Assembly (NCBI GenBank): GCA_905210055.1
Contig: CAJLVH010000014.1
Location: forward strand, 1 to 24,941
Length of the DNA: 24,941 nucleotides
Direction: 5' to 3'
From: an uncultured Enorma sp.
GTDB lineage: Bacteria > Actinomycetota > Coriobacteriia > Coriobacteriales > Coriobacteriaceae
Shown here: positions 15,048-22,389 of the stretch, piece after piece
How positions within the stretch are numbered: position 1 is the stretch's first letter
How the letters are laid out: each line of letters opens with the position of its first letter
Translations under genes and position numbers: made by a program
The notes under the pieces: model-generated
The model's database searches: none
Seen by the model: the letters and a program-made list of their open reading frames with translations, nothing else
Told to the model about the DNA's origin: nothing

Positions 15048-16187
15048 GTGCCGGGATCGAAAGATTACTACGATATCCTGGGTGTAGAGCGAGACGCGGA
15101 TCAGCGCACCATCAAGCGCGCGTTCTTGAAGAAGGCGCGCAAGGTGCATCCGGATGTTTCGGACGATCCGAACGCCGAGGAGAAGTTCAAGGAGCTAAAC
15201 GAGGCGTACTCGGTGCTCTCGGATGAGCAGAAGCGCGCAAACTACGACCGCTTCGGTTCGGCTGACGGCCCTGGTGGTTCCGGGTACGTCGATTTCAGCG
15301 ACATCTTCGGCGGTATGGGCGTGGATGATATCTTCTCGTCGTTCTTCGGAGGAGGCCGCTCATCCCAGGGTGGTCGGGCGCGGCGACGCGTCGGTCGCGA
15401 TATGGCCATCACCCTCTCGGTCACCCTCGAGGAAGCCGCGCTCGGTTGCACGAAGACCGTGAGCTACGACCGCCTCGCGCCCTGTGAGGACTGCGGCGGC
15501 ACCGGTCGCGCGGAGGGTGCCGTGGAGACGCAGTGTCCCCGCTGCCATGGATCGGGTTATGTCACCACCATGCAGCGCTCGATTTTCGGCGCGATGCAGT
15601 CCACCTCGCCCTGTCCCGACTGCGGCGGTGAGGGCACCATCATCGACCATCCCTGCGACATGTGCGACGGGCAGGGACGCACGCCGACCCACGAGAAGAT
15701 CGACATCGAGGTGCCTGCTGGCATCTCGAGCGGACGGCAGCTGCGCGTGCGCGGCTATGGCGAGGCGGGGTTCCGCGGCGAGGCGTCGGGCGACCTCTTG
15801 GTGACGGTCGTCGTCAAAGATCACGACCGGTTCGAGCGCGCGGGCGACGATTTGCTGTGCGTTGTCACGGTCTCGATCGCCCAGGCGGCGCTCGGCTGCA
15901 CGGTGAGCGTTCCCGGCATCATGCCCGATGAGACCATCACGTTCCAGGTGCCCGCTGGCACGCAGTACGGTGACACGGTAACGACCGAGGAGTTCGGCAT
16001 GCCGCGCATGGACGGCACGACGCGCGGGCGCGCCATCGCGCAGGTTCGCGTAGAGGTGCCGCGCAAGCTTTCCGGCGAGGCGCGCGAGCTCCTCGAACGC
16101 TATGCCGAGGTCGTTGGTGACGAGGTTGCGCCGCATCGCAGCGTGGGCGAGCGCATCCGCGACGCCATCGACGACATGCTCGATTAG
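15048..16187 (+). CDS. dnaJ: Chaperone protein DnaJ
   Basis: Class I Hsp40: delivers unfolded proteins to DnaK and stimulates its ATPase. The 379-residue protein is complete: J domain (about 5-70) with HPD at 34-36, Gly/Phe linker (about 70-110), first C-terminal domain with zinc repeats CEDCGGTG (146), CPRCHGSG (163), CPDCGGEG (189) and CDMCDGQG (203). The second domain follows (DLLVTVVVKDHDRFERAGDDL, then VPAGTQYGDTVTTEEFGMP) and a helical tail. The start is GTG 15048 with GGGAGAAGG upstream. The 99-base gap after the membrane DnaJ-like gene has no terminator, so the two may be co-transcribed. mtaB begins 17 bases after its stop. Confidence 0.95.
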   Translation: MPGSKDYYDILGVERDADQRTIKRAFLKKARKVHPDVSDDPNAEEKFKELNEAYSVLSDEQKRANYDRFGSADGPGGSGYVDFSDIFGGMGVDDIFSSFFGGGRSSQGGRARRRVGRDMAITLSVTLEEAALGCTKTVSYDRLAPCEDCGGTGRAEGAVETQCPRCHGSGYVTTMQRSIFGAMQSTSPCPDCGGEGTIIDHPCDMCDGQGRTPTHEKIDIEVPAGISSGRQLRVRGYGEAGFRGEASGDLLVTVVVKDHDRFERAGDDLLCVVTVSIAQAALGCTVSVPGIMPDETITFQVPAGTQYGDTVTTEEFGMPRMDGTTRGRAIAQVRVEVPRKLSGEARELLERYAEVVGDEVAPHRSVGERIRDAIDDMLD

Positions 16188-16204
16188 GCTAGTGAGGACG
16201 CACC

Positions 16205-17548
16205 GTGGCGAATCCGTTCGTTTCCGTTATCAATCTCGGGTGCCGGGTCAACCGCGTTGAATCCGACCGTATGGAGCGCGAACTCGCTTCGGCAGGTCTT
16301 CTGCTCGTCGACCCCGAGGAGGCCGAGCTCATCGTCATCAACACCTGCGCCGTGACCGGTGAGGCTGAAGCGAAGACCAGAAAGGCCGTGCGCCATGCGC
16401 TCGGGCAGGCACGCGAGCCGCTCGTGATCGCGACGGGTTGCGCTGCGGCGCTCCATCCCGAATCGCTGCGCGAGCTCTCCGACCGCGTCATCGTCGTTCC
16501 CTCTAAGGTCGATGTCGCTGCGCGCTCTCTCGATGCGCTGGGATATAGCGCCTCGGCGCCTTCCGCGTATCGAGGAAGCTGTTCGGGGGTCTTGCAACGC
16601 CGCGCTCGCGTGGGCGTGAAGATACAAGACGGCTGCAACAACCGCTGCACGTACTGCATCGTGTGGAAGGCGCGCGGACCGGAGCGCTCCGTTCCCGTCG
16701 AGGCCGTCCTCGAGGAGGTGCGCGCCGCGCTCGACGAGGGCTTGCCCGAGGTCGTGCTCACCGGTGTCAACCTCGGGGCATACGACGGAGAGGGGCCTCG
16801 CGACGCGCATGTCGAGATCGATGAGCTCGTCGATACCATCCTTCGCGAGACTGCGGTGCCGCATATCAGGCTTTCCTCCATCGAGCCCATGGACGTGAGC
16901 GATCGGCTCATCGCATGCGTCGCCGCGTCTGGAGGGCGCGTCGCCCCGTTCTTCCATCTTCCCGTGCAATCTGGCTGCACGCGCACGCTCGAGCGCATGG
17001 GACGTCCCTATACCGCTGCGGAGTTCGAAGGCCTCTGCCACCGTATCCGGGCTGCACTGCCGAGCGCCTCGCTTTCCTGCGACCTCATTGTCGGCTTCCC
17101 CGGAGAGACCGATGAGGAGTTTGAGGAGTCGCTCGCCCTTTGCGAGCGCGTAGGGTTCTCGCGCATGCATGTGTTCCGCTATAGCGCGCGCCCCGGCACA
17201 CCGGCGGCGAGCATGCCCCATCAAGTGCCGCCCGAGGTCATGGCGGCGCGTTCGCATCGAGCGCGGGAGCTCGCCGCGCGTCTTGCCCAGCAGGACGCCG
17301 AGGCAAGGATCGGGACGGTGGAACGCGCCGTCATTGAAGAAGGATGCCGCGGCACACTCGCGTCCTTCCATCGCGTCGAGGTTTCGGGTCTCGAAGAGGC
17401 GGGCATCGCTGCGCCTGCGATCGTGGACGTTGCTATCATGGACGTGGGCGCATCTGGTCTTGTTCGCGCTCAGGTCATGCGCGCTGGCAACTGCGGAAAG
17501 GCATGCGAAGCGGCTGCAACGTGCGACTCGAGGTGCTTGGAGGGCTGA
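16205..17548 (+). CDS. mtaB: tRNA (N6-L-threonylcarbamoyladenosine(37)-C2)-methylthiotransferase MtaB
   Basis: A radical SAM methylthiotransferase that turns t6A37 into ms2t6A37 in tRNAs reading ANN codons. The 447-residue protein has the N-terminal UPF0004 domain with three cluster cysteines (NLGCRVN, NTCAVTGEAE, ATGCAA). The radical SAM motif CNNRCTYC is at about 146-153. RLSSIEP, HLPVQSG, DLIVGFPGET and RYSARPGTPA are typical of the MtaB branch, and the N-terminal GCRVN pattern favours MtaB over MiaB. A weak TRAM-like region is at the end. Odd: the last 20 residues hold four more cysteines (CGKAC and CDSRC), a possible extra metal site. The start is GTG 16205; the stop overlaps the phoH ATG (TGATG). 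Confidence 0.9.
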   Translation: MANPFVSVINLGCRVNRVESDRMERELASAGLLLVDPEEAELIVINTCAVTGEAEAKTRKAVRHALGQAREPLVIATGCAAALHPESLRELSDRVIVVPSKVDVAARSLDALGYSASAPSAYRGSCSGVLQRRARVGVKIQDGCNNRCTYCIVWKARGPERSVPVEAVLEEVRAALDEGLPEVVLTGVNLGAYDGEGPRDAHVEIDELVDTILRETAVPHIRLSSIEPMDVSDRLIACVAASGGRVAPFFHLPVQSGCTRTLERMGRPYTAAEFEGLCHRIRAALPSASLSCDLIVGFPGETDEEFEESLALCERVGFSRMHVFRYSARPGTPAASMPHQVPPEVMAARSHRARELAARLAQQDAEARIGTVERAVIEEGCRGTLASFHRVEVSGLEEAGIAAPAIVDVAIMDVGASGLVRAQVMRAGNCGKACEAAATCDSRCLEG

Positions 17549-18549
17549 TGGATACCGCGACGGTGAAACTGACCATACCCGATGATGTCGACGCGGTTCG
17601 CGTCTTCGGTTCCGGCGATACGCTGCTGCGCACCATCGAGGAGCGCACCGGTGCGGCGATTACCTCGCGCGGGCGCACACTTTCCGTATCGGGGTCTGCG
17701 GAGGAAGTCGAGATTCTCACCCGGCTCTTCACCTATCTCATCAAGGAGGCGCGGGCGGGCGACACGCCCACGGAGGCCGAGGTCGTTCGCGCCCTGCAGA
17801 CGCTCAGGGAAAGCGTGATGGACATCTCGGGTTTTAGAGACGACATCCTGCTCACGTACCGCGGCAAGGCGATCCGCCCGAAGACCGTGGGACAGAAGCG
17901 CTACATCGATGCGATCCGCCAGCATACGGTAACGTTTTGCCTGGGGCCGGCCGGCACGGGCAAGACGTATCTCGCCATGGCGATGGCGGTGGCCGCGCTC
18001 AAGCGCCACGAGGTCGGCCGCGTGGTGCTCACGCGTCCTGTCGTGGAAGCCGGGGAGAGCCTGGGGTATCTGCCCGGAACGCTTCAAGAGAAGATTGACC
18101 CCTATGTGCGCCCGCTCTTCGATGCGCTCTTCGACATGACCGACATGGAACGCGGCGGCGAGCTCATCGAACAGGGCGTCATCGAGATCGCCCCGCTCGC
18201 CTACATGCGTGGCCGGACGCTCAACGATGCATTCGTGATCTTAGACGAAGCGCAGAACACCACGCCCGAGCAGATGAAGATGTTCCTCACGCGTCTGGGC
18301 TTCAATTCCAAATTCATCATCACAGGCGATACCACGCAGCGCGACCTCATGGGTAGGCGCGGCGGCCTCACCGAGATCGAGGAGATTCTCACCGGCGTCG
18401 AGGACATTGCCTTCATCCATCTTGATCGCTCCGATGTGGTGCGTCATTCGCTTGTAGGGCGCATCGTGGAGGCATACGATGCGTTCGATCGGACGCATGA
18501 AGAAGCTCCCGTCGACGGGCGCAAGAAGGGCAAGGGGGCGGCGAAATGA
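17548..18549 (+). CDS. phoH: PhoH-like ATPase
   Basis: A P-loop NTPase of the PhoH family, associated with RNA metabolism; its exact role is not settled. The ATG at 17548 overlaps the mtaB stop by one base, with GGAGG just upstream, and gives 333 residues. It is preferred to in-frame starts inside mtaB. An N-terminal KH-like domain (about 1-70: VRVFGSGDTLLRTIEERTGAAITSRG) precedes the ATPase domain. Walker A GPAGTGKT is at 133-140; TRPVVEAGESLGYLPG and the Walker B region FVILDEAQNTTPEQMKMFLTR follow; ITGDTTQRDL acts as the sensor. The C-terminal tail is Lys/Gly-rich. It lies directly before ybeY, the usual neighbour, and overlaps it by 4 bases. Confidence 0.95.
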   Translation: MDTATVKLTIPDDVDAVRVFGSGDTLLRTIEERTGAAITSRGRTLSVSGSAEEVEILTRLFTYLIKEARAGDTPTEAEVVRALQTLRESVMDISGFRDDILLTYRGKAIRPKTVGQKRYIDAIRQHTVTFCLGPAGTGKTYLAMAMAVAALKRHEVGRVVLTRPVVEAGESLGYLPGTLQEKIDPYVRPLFDALFDMTDMERGGELIEQGVIEIAPLAYMRGRTLNDAFVILDEAQNTTPEQMKMFLTRLGFNSKFIITGDTTQRDLMGRRGGLTEIEEILTGVEDIAFIHLDRSDVVRHSLVGRIVEAYDAFDRTHEEAPVDGRKKGKGAAK

Positions 18550-19088
18550 GCGTTCTGCTGTCGAACGATGCGGGGCTTCCGCTCCTCGTTGCCGAGGAGG
18601 AGTTCGAGGCAGCCCTCGATGAGGTGCTGCGGACGGTCGGGTTGGATGTGGACGCCGTCGTGTCCGTCGCGTATGTCGACGATGACGAGATGCGCGAGCT
18701 TAACCATGCATGGCGTGGCATCGACGCGCCCACCGACGTGCTGTCCTTTCCGCTGCTCGATGGCGCGTGTCCTGAAGAGGTGCTCGCGCATGCTCACGAT
18801 ACTGAGGAAGCGCCCGTTGAGCTTGGCGACATCGTGCTCGCGCCCGCGGTCATCGAGGCTCAGGCACCTGCGTTCGGCACAACCTCTGCCGAGGAATGTC
18901 GCCTCATGCTCGTGCACGGTATGTTGCATCTTCTGGGATACGACCACATGAACGAGGAGGATGCGCTTGCCATGGAGGAACGCGAGCTCACTGTGCTGCG
19001 TGCGCTCGCGACGAGGCGAGGGGAAGACCCGGCGACGGTGCGCATCGGGCCGGTGACACGGCATCATGAAGACGAGAGGGGGGAGTGA
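18546..19088 (+). CDS. ybeY: Endoribonuclease YbeY
   Basis: A zinc-dependent protein needed for 16S rRNA 3'-end maturation and ribosome quality control. The protein has 180 residues. The zinc motif HGMLHLLGYDH (H-x3-H-x5-H) is intact near residue 120. Upstream motifs are LNHAWRGIDAPTDVLSFPL (family form LN..YR..D.PTDVLSFP) and ELGDIVLAP. The ATG overlaps the phoH stop (ATGA), so translation is coupled. The tail after about residue 145 is longer and more charged than in the E. coli protein. It is followed directly by dgkA. Confidence 0.95.
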   Translation: MSVLLSNDAGLPLLVAEEEFEAALDEVLRTVGLDVDAVVSVAYVDDDEMRELNHAWRGIDAPTDVLSFPLLDGACPEEVLAHAHDTEEAPVELGDIVLAPAVIEAQAPAFGTTSAEECRLMLVHGMLHLLGYDHMNEEDALAMEERELTVLRALATRRGEDPATVRIGPVTRHHEDERGE

Positions 19089-19090
19089 CG

Positions 19091-19468
19091 ATGATTCCTG
19101 GTTCGAATCGCGACCATCCGACGTTTCTGCGCTCGTTCGGCTATGCCTTCGAGGGGTTCCGCACCGCGGTGACGACGGAGCGCAACATCAAGGTGCAGCT
19201 GTTCGTGGGCGTGCTCGCAGTCATCGCGGGCATTGTGCTCAAAATCGATGCCCTTTCCTGGGTGCTCGTCGCTCTCTGCATCGGGCTCGTGCTGTTCGCC
19301 GAGCTCGTGAACACCTCCATCGAGGCGATTGTGGACCTTGCCACGCAGGAGCTGCACCCGCTCGCGAAGCGCGCCAAGGACATCGCGGCCGCAAGCGTCT
19401 TCACGCTCTCCATTACCGCTGCGATCGTGGGCATCATCGTATTCGCCCGCGCCCTCGTGCTCCTCTGA
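19091..19468 (+). CDS. dgkA: Diacylglycerol kinase family protein (undecaprenol kinase type)
   Basis: A small integral membrane kinase. In Gram-positive bacteria this family mainly phosphorylates undecaprenol, feeding the lipid carrier used for cell-wall synthesis. The ATG at 19091 is chosen because the GGGGGGAG run ends about 6 bases before it; the GTG at 19085 lies within that run. The 125-residue protein begins with FGYAFEGFRTAVTTERNIKVQ, the conserved amphipathic helix. It then has three membrane segments (about 38-53, 56-75, 101-124). The catalytic signature ELVNTSIEAIVDL lies at the end of the second segment, and KDIAAASV matches the family's KD.AA.AV. A 2-base gap separates it from ybeY. 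Confidence 0.93.
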   Translation: MIPGSNRDHPTFLRSFGYAFEGFRTAVTTERNIKVQLFVGVLAVIAGIVLKIDALSWVLVALCIGLVLFAELVNTSIEAIVDLATQELHPLAKRAKDIAAASVFTLSITAAIVGIIVFARALVLL

Positions 19469-19470
19469 AC

Positions 19471-19499
19471 CAGCCAATGGGGACGGGGGTTATTGGCTG
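19471..19499 (+). repeat. Short palindrome after dgkA, REP-like
   Basis: CAGCCAAT (19471-19478) pairs with ATTGGCTG (19492-19499); two G-T pairs can extend the stem inward. The loop contains GGGGAC, the reverse complement of the GTCCCC core of the palindrome at 11432-11470. There is no T-run behind it, so it is a poor terminator. It lies 2 bases after the dgkA stop. Confidence 0.5.
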
Positions 19500-19520
19500 A
19501 TGGTGGCGCATGATCTCGGT

Positions 19521-19551
19521 TTGCAGGTAGCGCGCCTTTACTTGATATGAT
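19521..19551 (+). promoter_or_regulatory. Extended -10 promoter of era
   Basis: TGATATGAT at 19543-19551 is an extended -10 (TGn before TATGAT). TTGCAG at 19521-19526 could act as a weak -35 with a 19-base spacer. The start site would lie near 19558, about 30 bases before era, which has AAAGGA upstream of its ATG. Confidence 0.55.
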
Positions 19552-19587
19552 AGCGGGAAGCACCCCGTTGCCAGAAAGGATCCAAGC

Positions 19588-20583
19588 ATGGCAGAAATCG
19601 AGGAGTTCGATCCGTTCGAAAACATGAGCGACGAAGAGCTCGATGCGTTCGTCGATGAAGATGAAAACGGTGAGATCGCTCCTGCAGCGCAGTCGGGCTT
19701 CAAAAGCGGGTTTGTCGCGCTCGTAGGCCGCCCGAACGCAGGGAAGTCGACGCTCATGAACGCCTGCATGGGTCGCAAGATGGCCATTACGTCACCGGTC
19801 GCGCAGACCACGCGCCGGCGCATGCTCGGCGTCGTGCGCACCGATGATGCCCAGATCGTCTTCGTCGACACGCCCGGCTTGCATAAGCCCCAGGACTCGC
19901 TTGGCAGCGAGCTCAACAAGAGCGCCCTCGCGGAGTTCAAGGACGTCGACGTCCTGTGCTTTCTCATCGACGCCTCGAAGCCCATTGGGCGCGGCGATGC
20001 CTGGGTGGCGGAGCGCGTGGCGAAGGCGCCCACCAAGCGCGTGCTTGTCCTTACCAAGGCCGATCTTGCTTCGCCGGAAAACGTTATGAAGCAAATTGCC
20101 GCCGCGCGCGAGCTCTTCACGTTCGATGACGAGATCGTGCTCTCCGCGACGGAGAACTTCAACGTCGATTCCTTCATCGCCCTTGTCTCAAACTATCTTC
20201 CTGAAGGGCCGATGTGGTTCCCCGAGGGCGTGGACACCGATGCCTCCGACGAGATGATCGTTTCCGAGTTCGTGCGCGAGAAGCTTCTGCTGCGCACGCG
20301 CGAGGAGGTGCCTCATTCCATCGGCGTCATGTGCGACTCCATCGAGCGTCGGCGCGGCACGCTCATCGTGCACGCCACGATCTATGTTGAGCGCGACGGC
20401 CAGAAGGGCATCATCATCGGTAAGCGCGGCGAGATGCTGAAGCATGTGGGCATCGACGCCCGCCGTGACCTCGAACGCATCTTCGGCTGCAAGGTTTTCC
20501 TCGAGCTTGACGTGCGCGTGAAGAGCCGGTGGCGCGAAGACGCGCGCGAGATTCGCCGCCTTGGCTACGCGGCGGACGAGTAA
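19588..20583 (+). CDS. era: GTPase Era
   Basis: A GTPase that binds the 3' end of 16S rRNA and is needed for 30S maturation. The protein has 331 residues, about 30 longer than E. coli Era. The extra part is an N-terminal extension of about 38 residues rich in Asp and Glu (EEFDPFENMSDEELDAF). Then come G1 GRPNAGKS (47-54), the switch with TSPVAQTTRRR, G3 DTPG (94-97) and G4 TKAD (156-159, in place of NKxD). The C-terminal KH domain has the GxxG-type core GIIIGKRGEMLKHVG and ends LDVRVKSRWREDAREIRRLGY, matching Era. recO follows after 20 bases. The ybeY-dgkA-era-recO order is the common one. Confidence 0.96.
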   Translation: MAEIEEFDPFENMSDEELDAFVDEDENGEIAPAAQSGFKSGFVALVGRPNAGKSTLMNACMGRKMAITSPVAQTTRRRMLGVVRTDDAQIVFVDTPGLHKPQDSLGSELNKSALAEFKDVDVLCFLIDASKPIGRGDAWVAERVAKAPTKRVLVLTKADLASPENVMKQIAAARELFTFDDEIVLSATENFNVDSFIALVSNYLPEGPMWFPEGVDTDASDEMIVSEFVREKLLLRTREEVPHSIGVMCDSIERRRGTLIVHATIYVERDGQKGIIIGKRGEMLKHVGIDARRDLERIFGCKVFLELDVRVKSRWREDAREIRRLGYAADE

Positions 20584-20603
20584 CGCGGACGGCGTGGAGC
20601 CCT

Positions 20604-21362
20604 ATGGCTGCGGGAAGGACATACCGCGAGCGCGTGCTCGTGCTCGATAAAACCAAGCTGCGCGAGACCGATCTCATCTACACGCTGCTCGCACGTGATG
20701 GACGACAGATTCGCGCGGTGGGGAAGGGCGCGCGCAAGCCAGGGAGCCGCCTCGCCGCTCGCTGCGAGGTCGGCTGCACGGTGGATATGCTCATCGCGCG
20801 CGGTCGTTCGCTCGATGTCGTCGCCGAGGCAACGCTCGTCTGCGCGCCCTTCGGCGCTGCTCCCGAGCTCGACGTGCTTTCCGCTGGCGCCGCAATCGTG
20901 GACGTCGCGCGGGCGTGCTGCTTCGAGGACGCGGAAGACCCATTCGTGTTTCCCATCACCGAGCGCGCCCTTGCGGTGCTTGGTGGTTCGGATGGAGCTT
21001 TGGACGGCGCGCATCTTGACCTCGTCGTCGCCGCCTATGTGTTTAAGCTGCTTGCCCACCTGGGCTACTACCCGGATTTTTCGGCCTGTGTGCTCTGCGG
21101 TGATGCGGATGTCTCGTATTTCTCTGCGACGGCGGGCGGCCTCGTCTGTGCTTCGTGCGCCTCGAGTGTCGCCGGGGCAGAGGAAGTCGATGCGACGCTC
21201 GTCGGATGGTTTCGCGCCCTCATGTCGCTGCGCTTCGATGACCTCGCTGGTGCAAACATCGACGCTCCCACCGCGGCGCTGCTCCTCGCGTTTTCCCACG
21301 CGTGGGCAGCGACCCACCTCGATGTCCGCCTCCGCGCCCTCGAGTTCCTCCTCGGCGTCTGA
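20604..21362 (+). CDS. recO: DNA repair protein RecO
   Basis: Mediator of RecFOR recombination; helps load RecA onto SSB-coated single-stranded DNA. The ATG at 20604 has GGAG 5 bases upstream and gives 252 residues starting AAGRTYRERVLVLDKTKLRETDLIYTLLARDGR, a typical RecO OB-fold N-terminus. Longer in-frame starts lie inside era and are rejected. KGARKPGSRLAARCEVG matches the family's GA.....L....... strand pattern. A four-cysteine zinc site (CVLCG...CASC, about residues 170-195) sits in the helical domain. The TGA stop shares its last base with the inverted repeat of the transposase element, so that element sits exactly at the gene end without damaging it. Confidence 0.92.
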   Translation: MAAGRTYRERVLVLDKTKLRETDLIYTLLARDGRQIRAVGKGARKPGSRLAARCEVGCTVDMLIARGRSLDVVAEATLVCAPFGAAPELDVLSAGAAIVDVARACCFEDAEDPFVFPITERALAVLGGSDGALDGAHLDLVVAAYVFKLLAHLGYYPDFSACVLCGDADVSYFSATAGGLVCASCASSVAGAEEVDATLVGWFRALMSLRFDDLAGANIDAPTAALLLAFSHAWAATHLDVRLRALEFLLGV

Positions 21363-21396
21363 TGTCCCAAAAAGGGACAGGTGCATTTTGGGACAT
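21362..21396 (+). repeat. Left inverted repeat of the RAYT element
   Basis: 35 bases, identical to the reverse complement of 22226-22260. Inside it, TGTCCC (21363-21368) pairs with GGGACA (21374-21379) across five A's. The first base is the last base of the recO stop codon. Confidence 0.95.
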
Positions 21397-21479
21397 GTTT
21401 TTCTGTTCTTAGCGCATACTCTGTCCTACGGTGCCCTATCGTGTATAGGTACATGACGAGCAGCGAGGAGGTGATCTTG

Positions 21480-22226
21480 GTGCCACGCCATCGCAGGGTG
21501 TATGCGGAGTCCGGTGTTGAACACATCGTGATTCGTGGAGTCGGCCGCATGGTGCTATTCGATTCCGACGAAGACCGCTGGTATTTCCTCGGTCTTATGC
21601 AGGAAGCGTTTAACGGATGCGACGCCTCCCTTGTTGCATGGTGTCTTATGGGCAACCATGTGCACCTGCTCGTTCGCTCGCAGCCTGATGACCTCTCGCG
21701 CATTATGCACCAGCTTTGCATGCGGTACGCGCAGTATTTCAATAGGGTGACTGGGCATACGGGACATGTCTTCGAGAGTAGATTCTTCAACCAGCCCATC
21801 TCAACTGATAGTCAGCTACTCGCTGCGGTGCGCTACATTCATCTTAACCCGGTTAAAGCGGGGATCGCTGCCTTTGATGCGTATCGGTGGAGCAGCCATC
21901 GGGAGTATGTGGGTGAGCGCGTGTATGTCGATGCCGACGATGTACTCGAGCTACTTGGAGGCGTGAGCGGCTATCGTGAGCTTATGAGTAATGCTGATAT
22001 GACCTATGAGATGCGTTTGGGCAAGCGCACGCCGGACGAAGACTGCGAACGTGTAGCGCGGTCTGTGCTCGATGTTGACCCGAGCGGTCTTAAAGCACTC
22101 GGCCCACCCCTGCGGAATGCGCGCCTGCGGACGTTGCACGCCGCCGGATTGAGCGTTCGCCAAATCGCTATGCTCACGGGCATTGGTTCCAAGACCGTTT
22201 CACGTGCTATGTCGCAGCGCGCATAA
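21480..22226 (+). CDS. REP-associated tyrosine transposase (Y1/HUH, RAYT)
   Basis: A single-strand DNA transposase of the IS200/IS605-related TnpA_REP group. The start chosen is GTG 21480, because AGGAGGTGAT (21466-21475) lies just before it and the product begins MPRHRRVYAESGVEHIVIRGV, like the family's MPRKPR...YHV..RG. Starts further upstream run into the inverted repeat. It gives 248 residues. The metal-binding HUH motif is HVH (about 60-62, in MGNHVHLLVR). The tyrosines in RYAQYFN (about 83 and 86) are the nucleophile candidates. RYIHLNPVKAG (about 118-128) is a family hallmark. A C-terminal helix-turn-helix is at about 215-243 (LHAAGLSVRQIAMLTGIGSKTVS). No frameshift or stop is seen, so it may be active. 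The stop shares one base with the right repeat. Confidence 0.92.
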   Translation: MPRHRRVYAESGVEHIVIRGVGRMVLFDSDEDRWYFLGLMQEAFNGCDASLVAWCLMGNHVHLLVRSQPDDLSRIMHQLCMRYAQYFNRVTGHTGHVFESRFFNQPISTDSQLLAAVRYIHLNPVKAGIAAFDAYRWSSHREYVGERVYVDADDVLELLGGVSGYRELMSNADMTYEMRLGKRTPDEDCERVARSVLDVDPSGLKALGPPLRNARLRTLHAAGLSVRQIAMLTGIGSKTVSRAMSQRA

Positions 22227-22260
22227 TGTCCCAAAATGCACCTGTCCCTTTTTGGGACAT
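22226..22260 (+). repeat. Right inverted repeat of the RAYT element
   Basis: Exact reverse complement of 21362-21396 over 35 bases. TGTCCC (22243-22248) pairs with GGGACA (22254-22259) across five T's. It begins on the last base of the transposase stop codon. Confidence 0.95.
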
Positions 22261-22276
22261 TGGGGAGATGTGCAGG

Positions 22277-22307
22277 TTGCGAGGATAGGGACGCGTTGTG
22301 GTACCAT
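22277..22307 (+). promoter_or_regulatory. Possible promoter of rpsO
   Basis: TTGCGA (22277-22282) and TACCAT (22302-22307) with a 19-base spacer lie just outside the right end of the transposable element. They predict a leader of about 75 nt for rpsO. The spacer is long and the boxes are imperfect, so this is tentative. Confidence 0.4.
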
Positions 22308-22329
22308 AGCGCAGTCGTGCCTTGGACTT

Positions 22330-22352
22330 GGTTCGTCGAATCACCGACGACC
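22330..22352 (+). promoter_or_regulatory. Hairpin in the rpsO leader, candidate S15 autoregulatory site
   Basis: GGTTCGTCG (22330-22338) pairs with CGACGACC (22345-22352) with one bulged T and a 6-nt loop. It sits 37 bases before the rpsO ATG. S15 is known to repress its own mRNA through varied leader structures in several bacteria; the link here is inference from position only. Confidence 0.4.
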
Positions 22353-22389
22353 TACCCAGTTCTTGGCGTATCGAGAGAAAGGTGAAACC

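Larger units (their letters stand above)
21362..22260 (+). mobile_element. RAYT-type element with perfect 35-bp inverted ends
   Basis: An 899-base unit made of one transposase gene flanked by inverted repeats. The left end (21362-21396) is the exact reverse complement of the right end (22226-22260) over 35 bases, and identity stops on both sides at those limits. Each end contains TGTCCC-AAAAA-GGGACA, a 6-bp hairpin, and a further GGGACAT. The transposase is an HUH single-tyrosine type. This arrangement (one RAYT gene between two inverted REP-like palindromes) is known as a REP-RAYT unit. No target duplication is visible, as expected for HUH elements. Confidence 0.85.

Noticed and set aside
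16184..17371. 395-codon antisense ORF opposite mtaB
   Set aside because: The sense frame is a complete MtaB; the antisense frame is low-complexity, as expected from GC-rich codon bias.
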